DNA from: Calditrichota bacterium
GTDB lineage: Bacteria; Zhuqueibacterota; Zhuqueibacteria; Thermofontimicrobiales; Thermofontimicrobiaceae
Direction of reading: 5' to 3'
DNA: 51,467 nucleotides
Assembly: GCA_013152715.1 (NCBI GenBank)
Contig: JAADFU010000144.1
Span: 1 to 51,467 of the forward strand
Numbering within the stretch: the first letter of the stretch is position 1; each line of letters begins with the position of its first letter. Below the pieces are notes generated by a model. It made no database searches and was not told where the DNA came from. It was given only the letters and a program-made list of their open reading frames with translations. Positions 9,083 through 17,445 of this stretch are shown piece after piece. The translations under genes were made by a program, and so were the position numbers.

Positions 9083-10255
9083 CTATCGCAAAAATAGCTT
9101 CAGCACTTCCGCAATTAATTTGGGCTTTTTCAGCAGAGCTATTTTAAAAATAGTAACTATCGTGTGCTTTTCTTTCGGTTTTTTCACCACGGCAGCCGCT
9201 GTTTTGTTCAAATCGTCGTCGGTCAATTTGAACAGCGGGTCTTTCAAACGATACGCCCGCTTGTGATCTGTGCCGCCTTCTTTTTCCCACAATTTTTGGT
9301 AGCGTGACAGAATTTTTTCGCTCCAATCGCCGGATTTAATCGCCTCCACCGCTACTTCTCCGGCGATTTTTGCCGCCAACATGCCGGAATAAATTCCCCC
9401 GCCCGTGATGGGAAACGCCTGACGCGCCGCATCGCCGACAAGCATAATACCGTCACCGACCATTTTTTTCATCAGGGGAGCGCAAGGCACGCCGCCGGCG
9501 ACGGTCGTCAGCACAGCGCCTTCGGGAAAATGTTCTTTGACAAATTTTTTGAGATATTCAATGGGCGGTTTGTCCTTCGCTTCCACGCCGGAAATGCCCA
9601 GTCCGACGTTGGCGGTATTTTCGTTTTTGGGAAAAACCCACAAATAACCGCCCGGCGCAATGTCGCTGCCGAAATAAAAATCACAGTAATTTTTCTCCAG
9701 CGGAATATTCGTGATCGTCATCTGCGCACAGGTCTCGATGTCCTGCAAACTCAAATGCGTCTTCAATCCTGCCCAGCGACCCACACGCGATTCCACGCCG
9801 TCAGCGCCGATGACAATTTTCGCGCGCACTGAATATTCTTCGTCCAAATAGCGAAATTTCACGCCGCTGACAAATCCGTTTTCTTTGATTAAATCAAAAA
9901 CATAAGCTTTGGTCAAAATTTCGACGCCCTGTTCCGCTGCCATGCGCGCCAGATCGTAATCAAATTTTTTTCTGTCCAAAATAAAGCCAATTTCGTCGTG
10001 CTGCACATTTATCCGCGTTCCGTCCGGTGCAATGATTCTCACGCCTTCGATGCGATTAGCGATCCATTCCGGGCGAAGCTTCACAATTCTGTTCATTCCG
10101 ATTTCGCCCACTGCCTCTGCGCAGCGAACCGGAATGCCCACTTCGCGGTCTTTTTCCAGCATCAAAACCGAGGCGCCATTTCGGGCGGCAACTCGCGCCG
10201 CCGTGGAACCGGCAGGGCCAGCGCCAACGACAACAATATCGTACATTTCCTTCAT
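9083..10255 (-). CDS. Geranylgeranyl reductase family FAD-dependent oxidoreductase
   Basis: Flavoprotein that saturates double bonds of isoprenoid chains on quinones, lipids or other prenyl products. The N-terminal Rossmann loop is VVVGAGPAGSTAA (8-20), the family cysteine lies in IPVRCAEAVG (C45), and the second FAD motif is VGDAARQAFPITGGG (273-287). Start choice: the ATG at 10255 overlaps the TGA of the ferredoxin gene (ATGA). A longer open frame to 10306 would run through ferredoxin coding sequence and is rejected. Together with UbiA and the ferredoxin this suggests synthesis and reduction of a prenylated product, either menaquinone side chains or an archaeal-type glycerol ether; sequence alone does not decide. 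Confidence 0.85.
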   Translation of the reverse strand: MKEMYDIVVVGAGPAGSTAARVAARNGASVLMLEKDREVGIPVRCAEAVGEIGMNRIVKLRPEWIANRIEGVRIIAPDGTRINVQHDEIGFILDRKKFDYDLARMAAEQGVEILTKAYVFDLIKENGFVSGVKFRYLDEEYSVRAKIVIGADGVESRVGRWAGLKTHLSLQDIETCAQMTITNIPLEKNYCDFYFGSDIAPGGYLWVFPKNENTANVGLGISGVEAKDKPPIEYLKKFVKEHFPEGAVLTTVAGGVPCAPLMKKMVGDGIMLVGDAARQAFPITGGGIYSGMLAAKIAGEVAVEAIKSGDWSEKILSRYQKLWEKEGGTDHKRAYRLKDPLFKLTDDDLNKTAAAVVKKPKEKHTIVTIFKIALLKKPKLIAEVLKLFLR

Positions 10256-10425
10256 TCTGTTCCCTCCAGTGCGCGCAACGGACACACAATAACGCACTTC
10301 ATGCAATCAATGCATTTGTCCTGATCGACAAGTAGCATCGCCTCCAGCAATTCAATGGCGTCCACAGGGCAAACAGAAACGCACGTTCCGCAAAAATCGC
10401 ACAAATCCAACTTCACCTGAACCAT
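10252..10425 (-). CDS. Small 2x[4Fe-4S] ferredoxin
   Basis: A 57-residue protein, too short for many gene finders. It has two CxxCxxCxxxCP clusters: CDFCGTCVSVCP and CIDCMKCVIVCP, characteristic of bacterial 8Fe-8S ferredoxins. A clear AGGAG lies upstream of the ATG at 10425. It begins 15 bp after ubiA and overlaps the geranylgeranyl reductase by 4 nt. I infer that it supplies low-potential electrons to that reductase; archaeal geranylgeranyl reductases are known to use ferredoxins. General electron-transfer use cannot be excluded. Confidence 0.92.
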   Translation of the reverse strand: MVQVKLDLCDFCGTCVSVCPVDAIELLEAMLLVDQDKCIDCMKCVIVCPLRALEGTE

Positions 10426-10440
10426 TTCAATCTCCTGAAA

Positions 10441-11379
10441 TTACGCTGCAAATTTTGGATATTCCAGATCAAATCTTTTTCGGTAGTACCATTTGGAAAA
10501 ATAAAAATTAGCCGCCAACGCCAGAAAATACACCGGAAAAACGACACACACCGCAAGCGATGCAAAAAGGACAGTAAATTTAATGGCGCGGGCAATGGAA
10601 ACTTCATCATTTTTTATCGCTGCTGCCAAAAACAACGGCATGGCTGCCAGAGACGGAAAAAATAAAATCCATTCTTTCTGCCAGAGAGAAGCGCCGGCGC
10701 AACCAAGTTCCGCAATCAACGCCCAAAACGTCGTCTTTTTTACACCATATTTTGCGCCGAAGGTTATTTTTCCCACTTCCATGTCGCCGGGGATGTCAGG
10801 AATCGTCGTCAACAAAAACACGGCGACGATGGCAATGGCATAAGGCAGCCCCTGAAAGGCAAATTCCCAATTAAAATTCCCGGACGACAGCCAGCCGCTG
10901 ACGAAAATTGACCACCCTCCCCCAAAATTTGTCACTAATCCCAGCAGCGGCCTGTCTTTCCAGCTAAACGGTTTTACGCTGTACAAATAGCCGGTAAAAA
11001 AAGCAACAACAATGAAAATAACGCCCAATCGAATCTCTGAAAGAGAAGCCAGAAAAATCGTCGTGACAATGAGCAAAGTCGCCTGCTTGATTGCGGCAGA
11101 TCGGCTGATGATACCTTTTGCAATGAAAAAAAGTTTATCATTTTTCGCGTCAGTCGCCTCGTCAACAATCTGATTGACGATGAAAACCGCTCCCATGAGC
11201 AAAGTCAACAGAATTACGGCGAAAAACGGTGAGCGCGCAGAGGCACCGCCGGGGTGAGTGCGTTCCGCCGCGTAATATCCCGCTAAAAAAAACGTCCACA
11301 AAGGGAAAAATAGTGTGGGCCTCATGATAAAAAAATAATCCAAATACCGCAAAAATTTATTTTCTTTGGGATCAGTCAT
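10441..11379 (-). CDS. UbiA-family prenyltransferase
   Basis: Integral-membrane enzyme that transfers a polyprenyl group from its diphosphate to an acceptor. The first Asp-rich motif is NQIVDEATDAKND (69-81) and the second is DIPGDMEVGKITFG (195-208), which bind Mg and diphosphate. Several hydrophobic helices fill the rest of the 312 residues. Start: ATG at 11379, inside the last codons of purF (ATGGATGACTGA), an 8-nt overlap; an upstream in-frame ATG at 11430 lies deep in purF. Possible acceptors are DHNA (MenA-like), geranylgeranylglyceryl phosphate (DGGGP synthase-like) or a chlorin. The neighbouring reductase makes an unusual lipid or quinone plausible, but I cannot assign one. Confidence 0.85.
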   Translation of the reverse strand: MTDPKENKFLRYLDYFFIMRPTLFFPLWTFFLAGYYAAERTHPGGASARSPFFAVILLTLLMGAVFIVNQIVDEATDAKNDKLFFIAKGIISRSAAIKQATLLIVTTIFLASLSEIRLGVIFIVVAFFTGYLYSVKPFSWKDRPLLGLVTNFGGGWSIFVSGWLSSGNFNWEFAFQGLPYAIAIVAVFLLTTIPDIPGDMEVGKITFGAKYGVKKTTFWALIAELGCAGASLWQKEWILFFPSLAAMPLFLAAAIKNDEVSIARAIKFTVLFASLAVCVVFPVYFLALAANFYFSKWYYRKRFDLEYPKFAA

Positions 11380-12793
11380 CCATGATTCCGTTTTCGAGTT
11401 GACCTTTTTTCGCAAACCTGTCCGGCGCAATCGGATACGCGCCGGTGAAACAAGCGGTACAGTAGCCGCAGTTTTGACAGGGCACGGCTTCCAGCAACCC
11501 CTCGATGGACAAATAGTGCAACGAGTCTGCCTCTAAATATTCCCGAATTTCTTCGATAGACTTCGTCGATGCGATGAGTTCCTCTTTTGTGGGAAAATCC
11601 ATTCCGTAGTAGCAGGGATACAAAATCGGCGGCGAACTCACGCGGATATGAATTTCTTTGGCGCCGGCATTTCTCACCATGCGTACCAGATGGCGCAGCG
11701 TGGTGCCGCGAACAATCGAATCTTCCACAATCACAATTCTTTTATTTTTGAGCACACCTTTCACCGGATTAAATTTGATGCGCACATTAAAATCCCGCAT
11801 CGACTGCACCGGGTGAATGAAAGTCCTGCCGATGTAGTGATTTCGAATCAGACCAATTTCAAACCTGACTCCCGTTTCCTGCGCATAGCCGAGTGCAGCC
11901 GTGTTACTGGAATCAGGAACAGAAATAATGCGATCCGCCTCCACAGGCGCTTCGCGAGCTAAAGTTTTGCCCAATTTCCGGCGAGCCTTGTCCACCTTTT
12001 CCCCAAAAATTCGACTGTCGGGTCTGGAAAAGTAAATGTATTCAAAAATGCAGGCCTTGTTTTCAACTTTGCGACCGAGATGGTGGGGAGTCATTCCGTT
12101 TTTGTCAAAGACAACCATCTCGCCGGGTTCGATTTCCCGCAGATATTCTGCGTCAACAATATCCAGGGCGCAGGATTCAGAGGCCACAAAATAAGCATCC
12201 CCTTTTTTGCCAATGCACAGCGGCCGGAATCCCCAGGGATCACGAACGGCAATCATCATTTCTTGCGTTAAAATCGCCAGAGAAAAAGCTCCTTCGATTC
12301 TGTCCAGAGAATCGATGAATTTCTCCACTTTCGTTGTTTTTTTTGATCGCGCGGTTAAATGCAAGACAATTTCCGTGTCCGTGGTCGTCTGAAAAATGGC
12401 GCCCTGTTCTTCCAATTCTTCACGCAATGCGTGGGAGTTGACAAAATTTCCGTTGTGAGAAATCGCCATAGGGCCAAATTTTGAACTGACAACTAACGGC
12501 TGAGCGTTCACTAATTTCGTCGACCCTGTTGTGGAATAGCGATTATGGCCGATGGCGATATTGCCTTTTAATTTTTTCAGATTACTTACATCGGAAAACA
12601 CATCAGCAACCAGCCCCAGGTTGATGTGTTTGTAAAATGTCCCGTTGTCGTTGGAAACAATGCCGGAACTTTCCTGTCCGCGATGCTGCAATGCGTACAA
12701 GCCCAAATATGTTAAATTGGCGGCTTTGGGATGATTGTAAACGCCCATTACCGCGCATTTTTCCCGAAGTTTGTCGTCAAAAACTTGCTTCAT
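11372..12793 (-). CDS. purF: Amidophosphoribosyltransferase PurF
   Basis: Commits PRPP to purine synthesis using glutamine-derived ammonia. A 12-residue propeptide precedes C13 (EKCAVMGVY), which becomes the N-terminal nucleophile after processing. The glutaminase domain has LQHRGQESSGI and HNGNFVN; the phosphoribosyltransferase domain has the PRPP loop VIVEDSIVRGTT. Cysteines in KACIFEY, LYPCYYG and PCQNCGYC match the four ligands of the Bacillus-type regulatory [4Fe-4S] cluster. It is the first gene of a tight run followed by ubiA, ferredoxin and the prenyl reductase. Confidence 0.96.
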   Translation of the reverse strand: MKQVFDDKLREKCAVMGVYNHPKAANLTYLGLYALQHRGQESSGIVSNDNGTFYKHINLGLVADVFSDVSNLKKLKGNIAIGHNRYSTTGSTKLVNAQPLVVSSKFGPMAISHNGNFVNSHALREELEEQGAIFQTTTDTEIVLHLTARSKKTTKVEKFIDSLDRIEGAFSLAILTQEMMIAVRDPWGFRPLCIGKKGDAYFVASESCALDIVDAEYLREIEPGEMVVFDKNGMTPHHLGRKVENKACIFEYIYFSRPDSRIFGEKVDKARRKLGKTLAREAPVEADRIISVPDSSNTAALGYAQETGVRFEIGLIRNHYIGRTFIHPVQSMRDFNVRIKFNPVKGVLKNKRIVIVEDSIVRGTTLRHLVRMVRNAGAKEIHIRVSSPPILYPCYYGMDFPTKEELIASTKSIEEIREYLEADSLHYLSIEGLLEAVPCQNCGYCTACFTGAYPIAPDRFAKKGQLENGIMDD

Positions 12794-13120
12794 TCTTTTT
12801 CGATCCAGACCATTTCAGATTAATTGCCGTCGAAACAAATCAGCCAACTATAACTGCTTAGTCAGATTTACAATATTTCTGTCATTCAAGCTACCGGACA
12901 TCCCCCTTCTAAAGAGGGAGTTTTCTGGTTCTCCCCTTTGAAAGGGGGCAAAGGGGGATGTTTAAACCGAATCTGACTAAACAGGACTATTCAATCAAAA
13001 TAAATTTTCACAAAAAAAATGAAGGCAGGAACCGGTCAAAAAAACGCAACTTACAACAACAAATGCATCCCCCATGTCCGGTTCCCACCGTTGCTATTTT
13101 TCAAAAATTAGCTGGACAAA
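12794..13120. other. Non-coding spacer between purF and the peroxiredoxin gene
   Basis: No gene is supported here. It holds the nested inverted-repeat element at 12854-12984 and a second inverted repeat (GGAACCGG near 13027, CCGGTTCC near 13078) about 40 nt apart, which could form a hairpin after the peroxiredoxin gene. The purF start region has no clear RBS beyond AAAGAA. Confidence 0.6.
12854..12984. repeat. 131-bp nested inverted-repeat element (MITE-like)
   Basis: Outer arms CTGCTTAGTCAGATT (12854-12868) and AATCTGACTAAACAG (12970-12984) are complementary with one mismatch. Inner arms ACATCCCCCTT (12898-12908) and AAGGGGGATGT (12951-12961) are perfectly complementary. The centre also contains CCCCTTTGAAAGGGG. 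The arrangement resembles a small non-autonomous mobile element or a structured intergenic repeat. No coding potential was seen. Confidence 0.65.
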
Positions 13121-13840
13121 CTATTCGAACGCCATGTCAGTTTTCCAGACTTCCCAGACCTTACCCACTAAATCGGGGCCGGGTTTTAGAGTAATTTTCC
13201 CCGGCTTCCAACCGGAAGGAGTCGCCTCGGCGCCCTTGCTCTTTCTGACTAATTGGAAAGCCTGAATTTGTCTGAGCGTTTCATTTACATTTCTGCCTAC
13301 GGGGGGAGTCAATACTTCGTATCCTTGAATAACGCCATCCGGGTCAATAAGAAAACGGCCTCTGGTTTCTACGCCAGCAGCATCGTCGTAAACGCCGTAA
13401 ATCGTGCCTACTTTTCCGCCGGTGTCCGACATCATGGGAAACGGAATTCCACCACCCACCATTTTTGATAATTCGTAATCATTCCACATTTTGTGGACGA
13501 AAACGCTGTCGATACTCATCGACAAAACTTCTACGCCCAATTTTTGAAATTCAGAAAATTTTTCAGCAACTGCTGAAACTTCCGTTGCTCAGACGAATGT
13601 GAAATCGCCGGGATAAAAACACAATACAACCCATTTTCCCAGGTAATCTGACAACTTAATATTGACAAACTTGCCCTTGAAATACGCCGGGGCGGTAAAA
13701 TCCGGCGCCTTCTGTCCCACTTTAATCATTCTTTGCACCTCCGTAATTGATTTTTCTTCTTGTTCCGGATTTTTTTCTGCCGCTTCACCGACAGGGCCTC
13801 CTGTTGGTCGAGCACAACCAACCTTGATTTCTTCTTCCAT
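13121..13840 (-). CDS. Selenocysteine-containing peroxiredoxin (in-frame UGA at 13589-13591)
   Basis: Thiol/selenol peroxidase that reduces H2O2 and organic peroxides. The chain reads through a TGA at codon 84. Before it stand [16 protein letters not shown] and [14 protein letters not shown]; after it [11 protein letters not shown], then [16 protein letters not shown] and [12 protein letters not shown]. In cysteine homologues the FTFVC-(P/A)TE residue is the peroxidatic Cys, exactly where the UGA lies, so UGA should encode Sec. The stretch after the UGA stays in frame to a stop at 13121, giving 239 residues. A SECIS-like hairpin begins 10 nt after the UGA. The only Cys residues are C9 ([11 protein letters not shown]) and C74, with no C-terminal resolving Cys. 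Start: ATG at 13840 sits 7 nt after GGAGG; a TTG two codons upstream is an alternative. Automated annotation would split this gene into two ORFs (13121-13540 and 13589-13846). Confidence 0.93.
13561..13578 (-). promoter_or_regulatory. Bacterial SECIS-like hairpin downstream of UGA
   Basis: An 18-nt perfect inverted repeat, TTTCAGCA-GT-TGCTGAAA on the coding strand, begins 10 nt after the UGA codon and lies inside the coding sequence. The apical loop contains GU and is about 18 nt from the UGA. A hairpin immediately 3' of the UGA with G and U at the tip is the known arrangement for SelB recognition in bacteria. Function is inferred. Confidence 0.75.
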
Positions 13841-13886
13841 AGGCAACCCTCCTCAATTTAAATCTAAAAAGCAATAAAAAAAGGGG

Positions 13887-14273
13887 TTATTCTTTCATTA
13901 ACAAAATTCCCAACCCTGTGCCCAAACAATCTGCGACAAGGTCTTTCCAGCTAAAATCGTTCCGCGGCTGCATTCCGTCTCTGATCTCTTTCAAAATCCC
14001 CAGTGAAAGCGAAAAACCCACGCCCACGCTTCGAGAGCGCATTTCCGACTTTCCGCTCATTTCGCGCGAATAATAGTAGCCAGCCGATGCCAGAAAGGCG
14101 CTTGTCAAAAAATGATGCGCCTTGTCCCGGCTGAACCAGGAATCTTCGACGGTAAAAGTAATTGGCTTTAATTTTAAAATAGAAACCGATGTGTCCGCCG
14201 GCGTTTTTTCACTCGCCATGCCGTCAAGAGCAAAAACGGACAGCAACAAAAATAATGTCAAGACCTTTTTCAC
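13887..14273 (-). CDS. YfiM/DUF2279-like exported membrane protein
   Basis: Small exported protein, 128 residues, with a signal peptide (LTLFLLLSVFALDGMA). The body has WFSRDKAHHFLTSAFLASAGYY-type spacing, then GVGFSLSLGILKEIRDG and FSWKDLVADCLGTGLGILL. These DKxxHF, GxxKExxD and KDLxxDxxG signatures are those of YfiM-like lipoproteins and related VanZ-like proteins. No lipobox is visible and the function is unknown. The start overlaps the stop of the HD-domain gene by 4 nt. Confidence 0.65.
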   Translation of the reverse strand: MKKVLTLFLLLSVFALDGMASEKTPADTSVSILKLKPITFTVEDSWFSRDKAHHFLTSAFLASAGYYYSREMSGKSEMRSRSVGVGFSLSLGILKEIRDGMQPRNDFSWKDLVADCLGTGLGILLMKE

Positions 14274-14815
14274 AAGCCCAATTCTCCGTCAATATTTTGC
14301 ATCGATTTTAAGGCAATGTCCAAAAATTCTTCCAAAGACAGTCCCATTTCTGAACACGCCTGAATTTGTTCCCGATTGGCGCCGGCGGCAAATCGTTTCT
14401 CTTTGAAGCGGCGCATGATAAACGGCACGTCCACAGACTTAAGTTTTTTATCCGGGTGCATGAGCGCCGCCGCGACAATCAGCCCGGTCACCGGATCTGC
14501 CGCGTAAATCGCTTTGCAAATTAATTTCTCCCGCGGCGCTTTATCATTGTGCGCTTTGATGGATTCAATGATTTCCGGATCAAGTTCGTAGGGAGCGAGC
14601 AACTCCTCAGTGATCAAAGTATGCCGGTCAGGATCGTGCTGCGTTTCCTCATAATCCAAATCGTGCAGCAAGCCGGCAAGTCCCCATTTTTCCTCGTCTT
14701 CGCCGAAATGTGCCGCCAGTCCGCGCATCACTGCTTCCACTGCCAAAACATGCTTGAAGAGATTTTTATTTTTAAAACGTGATTTCGCCAGAGCATAAGC
14801 TGCTTCTCTGTCCAT
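14270..14815 (-). CDS. HD-domain hydrolase
   Basis: A predicted metal-dependent phosphohydrolase of 181 residues. KNLFKHVLAVEAVMRGLA contributes the first metal-binding His (H22), and GLLHDLDYE supplies the HD pair (H51, D52). ESIKAHND and AIYAADPVTGLIVAAALM give later conserved acid positions. Such YedJ/uncharacterised HD proteins act on nucleotides or are of unknown substrate. Start: two consecutive ATGs follow GAGGG; the second (14815) has the better spacing of 7 nt, and a longer frame reaches 14911 through the neighbour. It overlaps the YfiM-like gene by 4 nt. Confidence 0.82.
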   Translation of the reverse strand: MDREAAYALAKSRFKNKNLFKHVLAVEAVMRGLAAHFGEDEEKWGLAGLLHDLDYEETQHDPDRHTLITEELLAPYELDPEIIESIKAHNDKAPREKLICKAIYAADPVTGLIVAAALMHPDKKLKSVDVPFIMRRFKEKRFAAGANREQIQACSEMGLSLEEFLDIALKSMQNIDGELGL

Positions 14816-14831
14816 CATCTTCCCTCTAATT

Positions 14832-15353
14832 TTATCTTTGAAATCTGTTAATTCGCTCTTTGCTTTGGAAAAACTGATAAAACTGCCAGACCAAAAACCC
14901 GATGGCGACAAAATAGACTAAAAGCCCAAACCAAAAATTAGTACTGTTGAGACGTGAGCCGCTGATGTTAATCGAATAAATTCTCTGAAACAGCATCAGC
15001 AAAAATAGTTCAGTTACAATTCCCACTTTCAAGCCAAACGAAGAAATGATTTTCACTGTCAGAGGTTTATTTTCCGATTTCAGCCAGAAATCTTTATTGG
15101 GGATATTGATCAGATTATCCGGTACTTTTTTCATCATCCAGCTCAGCCCAAAGAAAACTCCGCTCATGAAGACAAGCAGGGCAATGTCGAAAATTAGAGC
15201 CTTCGTTTTGTCGCTGTAACCATCAGGAACGCCGTCTGCTCCGTAATGAGTAGCGATTTTATCCGGAAGTTTTGGATAAAAATATATTGCCTGCAAGACC
15301 GCTAGAACCAGAAAAGCGATCAATATTAAAATTAAACGTTTGTCAGAATACAT
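14832..15353 (-). CDS. DUF1648 membrane protein
   Basis: Membrane protein of 173 residues with about four hydrophobic helices (LILILIAFLVLAVLQAIYF; FDIALLVFMSGVFFGLSW; VGIVTELFLLMLF; FGLLVYFVAIGFLVW). Between helices 1 and 2 the DUF1648 signature is seen: YPKLPDKIATHYGADGVPDG. The family includes SdpI-like immunity proteins, but function is unknown here. Start: ATG at 15353 follows AAAGGTG; an in-frame ATG at 15383 is also possible. A 16-bp spacer separates it from the HD gene. Confidence 0.78.
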   Translation of the reverse strand: MYSDKRLILILIAFLVLAVLQAIYFYPKLPDKIATHYGADGVPDGYSDKTKALIFDIALLVFMSGVFFGLSWMMKKVPDNLINIPNKDFWLKSENKPLTVKIISSFGLKVGIVTELFLLMLFQRIYSINISGSRLNSTNFWFGLLVYFVAIGFLVWQFYQFFQSKERINRFQR

Positions 15354-15434
15354 TCGATCTTCACACCTTTCCGGAGAATGCAAAAAAACGCCAGCAACCT
15401 TTCTGGAAAAATTAGAAATGAACTTTTTCTGAAA

Positions 15435-16808
15435 TTAAAAATAATTCCCCGTCCAGGCGATGTAGGCCAGAATGAAAAATATCGCCACCGGGCAGATGAA
15501 TCGGATGATGAACATCCACAGTTTTTTGTAAAAGAAAATATTCCCTTCTTGCTCGATTTCTTTAGCGACAGCGTGCACGCCCCACTTGTAACCGGCAAAA
15601 ATGGAAATGAAAAACGCACCGATAGAAAGGGAGTAATTGCCAAACACGGCATTCATCATGTCCAGAAAACCAAAATCCTTACGGATGAGTGTGCTCAAAA
15701 ACGAATTTGCTCCCAGGGACAGCGCCGAGGGAATGCCAATGATGAAAGTGATGATTCCCATCCAGATGACCGCTTTCTTCCGCGACCATTTGTGTTCATC
15801 GACAAAGTAGGCGACCGGCACCTCTAACAGCGAAATAGTCGAAGTCAGCGCCGCCACTGCCAGCAACAGAAAAATTCCCGCGCCAAAAATCATCCCGCCG
15901 GGCATTTTGGCGAAAATGGACGGCAGCACCACAAAAACCAATCCGGCGCCGCCTGCCGGATCCAATCCCATGGCAAAAAGAGCCGGGAATATCACCAATC
16001 CCGCCAGAATGGCAATGAGCGTGTCAAAAAGAGCCACGTAAGCCGCGGAAGTCACTAAATTATCTTTTTTGGAAATGTAACTGCCGTAGGTGATCATCGT
16101 CCCCATTCCCAGACTCAACGAAAACAGCGCCTGCCCCAGCGCTCGGGCAAATGTTGTCAACGACAATTTACTGAAATCCGGCTTAAGATAAAAGCTCAAT
16201 CCGGCGCGCCCCCCCGGCAGCGTCACCGCACGAATCGCCAACAAGATGAGCAGCAAAAACAAAATTGGCATTAAGATTTTAGACCAGCGCTCAATTCCCG
16301 AGGACACGCCGCCCATGACGACCAACACTGTCAACCCGACAAACAGGAGCAACAAACTGATGGAAATGTACGGATTCGCGGTAAAAGATGTAAAAATCGC
16401 CGCCGATTCTTCGCCGGTAAGAACATGATTAAAATCGCCGAGAATAATTTTGACAAAATAACCGACAGTGTAACCAGCGATAACGGCATAAAATGAGAGG
16501 ATACCGATGCCAGTCGCTACGCCCAGTCCGCCAACGTATTTCCAAAATGATTTGGGAAAAAGAACTTTGAAGGCGCCAACCGGATTTTTTTGCGTCCGCC
16601 TGCCGATGGAAAGCTCGGAAATCATCACCGGCAAACCGATCATCGCCACAAAAATCACGTAAATGAGAACAAAAACAGCGCCGCCATTTTGACCGGCAAC
16701 ATAAGGAAAACGCCAGATATTGCCCAACCCAATCGCAGAACCCGCTGCCGCTAAAACGAAACCAACTTTAGAGCCCCAATTTCCACGGTCTAATTCAGTA
16801 GAAGACAC
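15435..16808 (-). CDS. Sodium-dependent transporter of the NSS/SNF family
   Basis: Inner-membrane Na+-coupled symporter for amino acids or related amines. The diagnostic N-terminus is WGSKVGFVLAAAGSAIGLGN followed by IWRFPYVAGQNGG, the unwound TM1 substrate and sodium site. About eleven to twelve hydrophobic helices fill the 457 residues, in keeping with bacterial MhsT/TnaT-type members. It has no catabolic partner nearby, so the substrate is unknown. A GGAGG-type RBS lies upstream. The 115-bp spacer to the next gene upstream holds nothing recognised. Confidence 0.92.
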   Translation of the reverse strand: MSSTELDRGNWGSKVGFVLAAAGSAIGLGNIWRFPYVAGQNGGAVFVLIYVIFVAMIGLPVMISELSIGRRTQKNPVGAFKVLFPKSFWKYVGGLGVATGIGILSFYAVIAGYTVGYFVKIILGDFNHVLTGEESAAIFTSFTANPYISISLLLLFVGLTVLVVMGGVSSGIERWSKILMPILFLLLILLAIRAVTLPGGRAGLSFYLKPDFSKLSLTTFARALGQALFSLSLGMGTMITYGSYISKKDNLVTSAAYVALFDTLIAILAGLVIFPALFAMGLDPAGGAGLVFVVLPSIFAKMPGGMIFGAGIFLLLAVAALTSTISLLEVPVAYFVDEHKWSRKKAVIWMGIITFIIGIPSALSLGANSFLSTLIRKDFGFLDMMNAVFGNYSLSIGAFFISIFAGYKWGVHAVAKEIEQEGNIFFYKKLWMFIIRFICPVAIFFILAYIAWTGNYF

Positions 16809-16923
16809 CGCTTCCTCCTGTGTTAGTCGATGAATTCACTCGTTTCTTTCGTCATTGAAAAATAAAGATTACCCCGATGCCGCACAGGTCAAATAGCAAC
16901 CAAATTGTCGCTGCTTTCGCAAG

Positions 16924-17445
16924 CTAAAATCGATAGCTAAGCAGAATCGACACGCTCGCGGATTTTTCCTCGATCATCGGCTGTATTTGAAAATGAGAGA
17001 GATCCAGACTTTCATCGAAATCCGACATTTGCGCGTCAACGTAAGCGTCAGCCATACTAAAAAGCGTCACGCCGATAAGCCACCACACGGAAAGATTTCG
17101 ATTGTTGATATAAAACTCCCGCTCGTTATCGGTGTGACTTTTCACAAGCTGCTGGTTTAAATAGATCGCGTTCGCCGCCAGGCCTGTCTGACCAAAAAAA
17201 ATAACGACGGCTTTCAGTTTTTTGCCATTGTACCACTGACCCAGGCCCGGGAATATCAAAGAACGGACAAACGCGCCCGTCGGCGACTTGACCGCCAGTT
17301 TCAGCGTATCTGTTTTTTCGCTGCTTTGTGGCTTTTTTATTTGAACCGAGTCGGTGAGCGCTTGTTGACACCAGCCTTCTCCGAAAAAATTCCCGGACAA
17401 AAACACCATCATCAAAGCCGTTGTGCCAATTGCAAAATATTTCAT
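16924..17445 (-). CDS. DUF5683 domain protein
   Basis: Membrane protein of 173 residues with a signal-like N-terminus (AIGTTALMMVFLSGNFFG). The SPTGAFVRSLIFPGLGQWYN stretch, then GKKLKAVVIFFG and WWLIGVTLFSMADAYVDAQM, is the DUF5683 pattern common in Bacteroidota and other FCB phyla. Function unknown. The start codon overlaps the HD-GYP gene's stop by 4 nt, so the two are co-translated. Confidence 0.78.
   Translation of the reverse strand: MKYFAIGTTALMMVFLSGNFFGEGWCQQALTDSVQIKKPQSSEKTDTLKLAVKSPTGAFVRSLIFPGLGQWYNGKKLKAVVIFFGQTGLAANAIYLNQQLVKSHTDNEREFYINNRNLSVWWLIGVTLFSMADAYVDAQMSDFDESLDLSHFQIQPMIEEKSASVSILLSYRF

Noticed and set aside
12958-13265. Two plus-strand frames in the spacer and peroxiredoxin end
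   Set aside because: They run across inverted repeats and antisense to the peroxiredoxin, with Ser/Pro/Arg-rich composition and no family match.
13541-13591. Frameshift or pseudogene in the peroxiredoxin
   Set aside because: The coding frame is unchanged on both sides of the TGA, only the catalytic codon is affected and a hairpin follows, so recoding to Sec is a better explanation.
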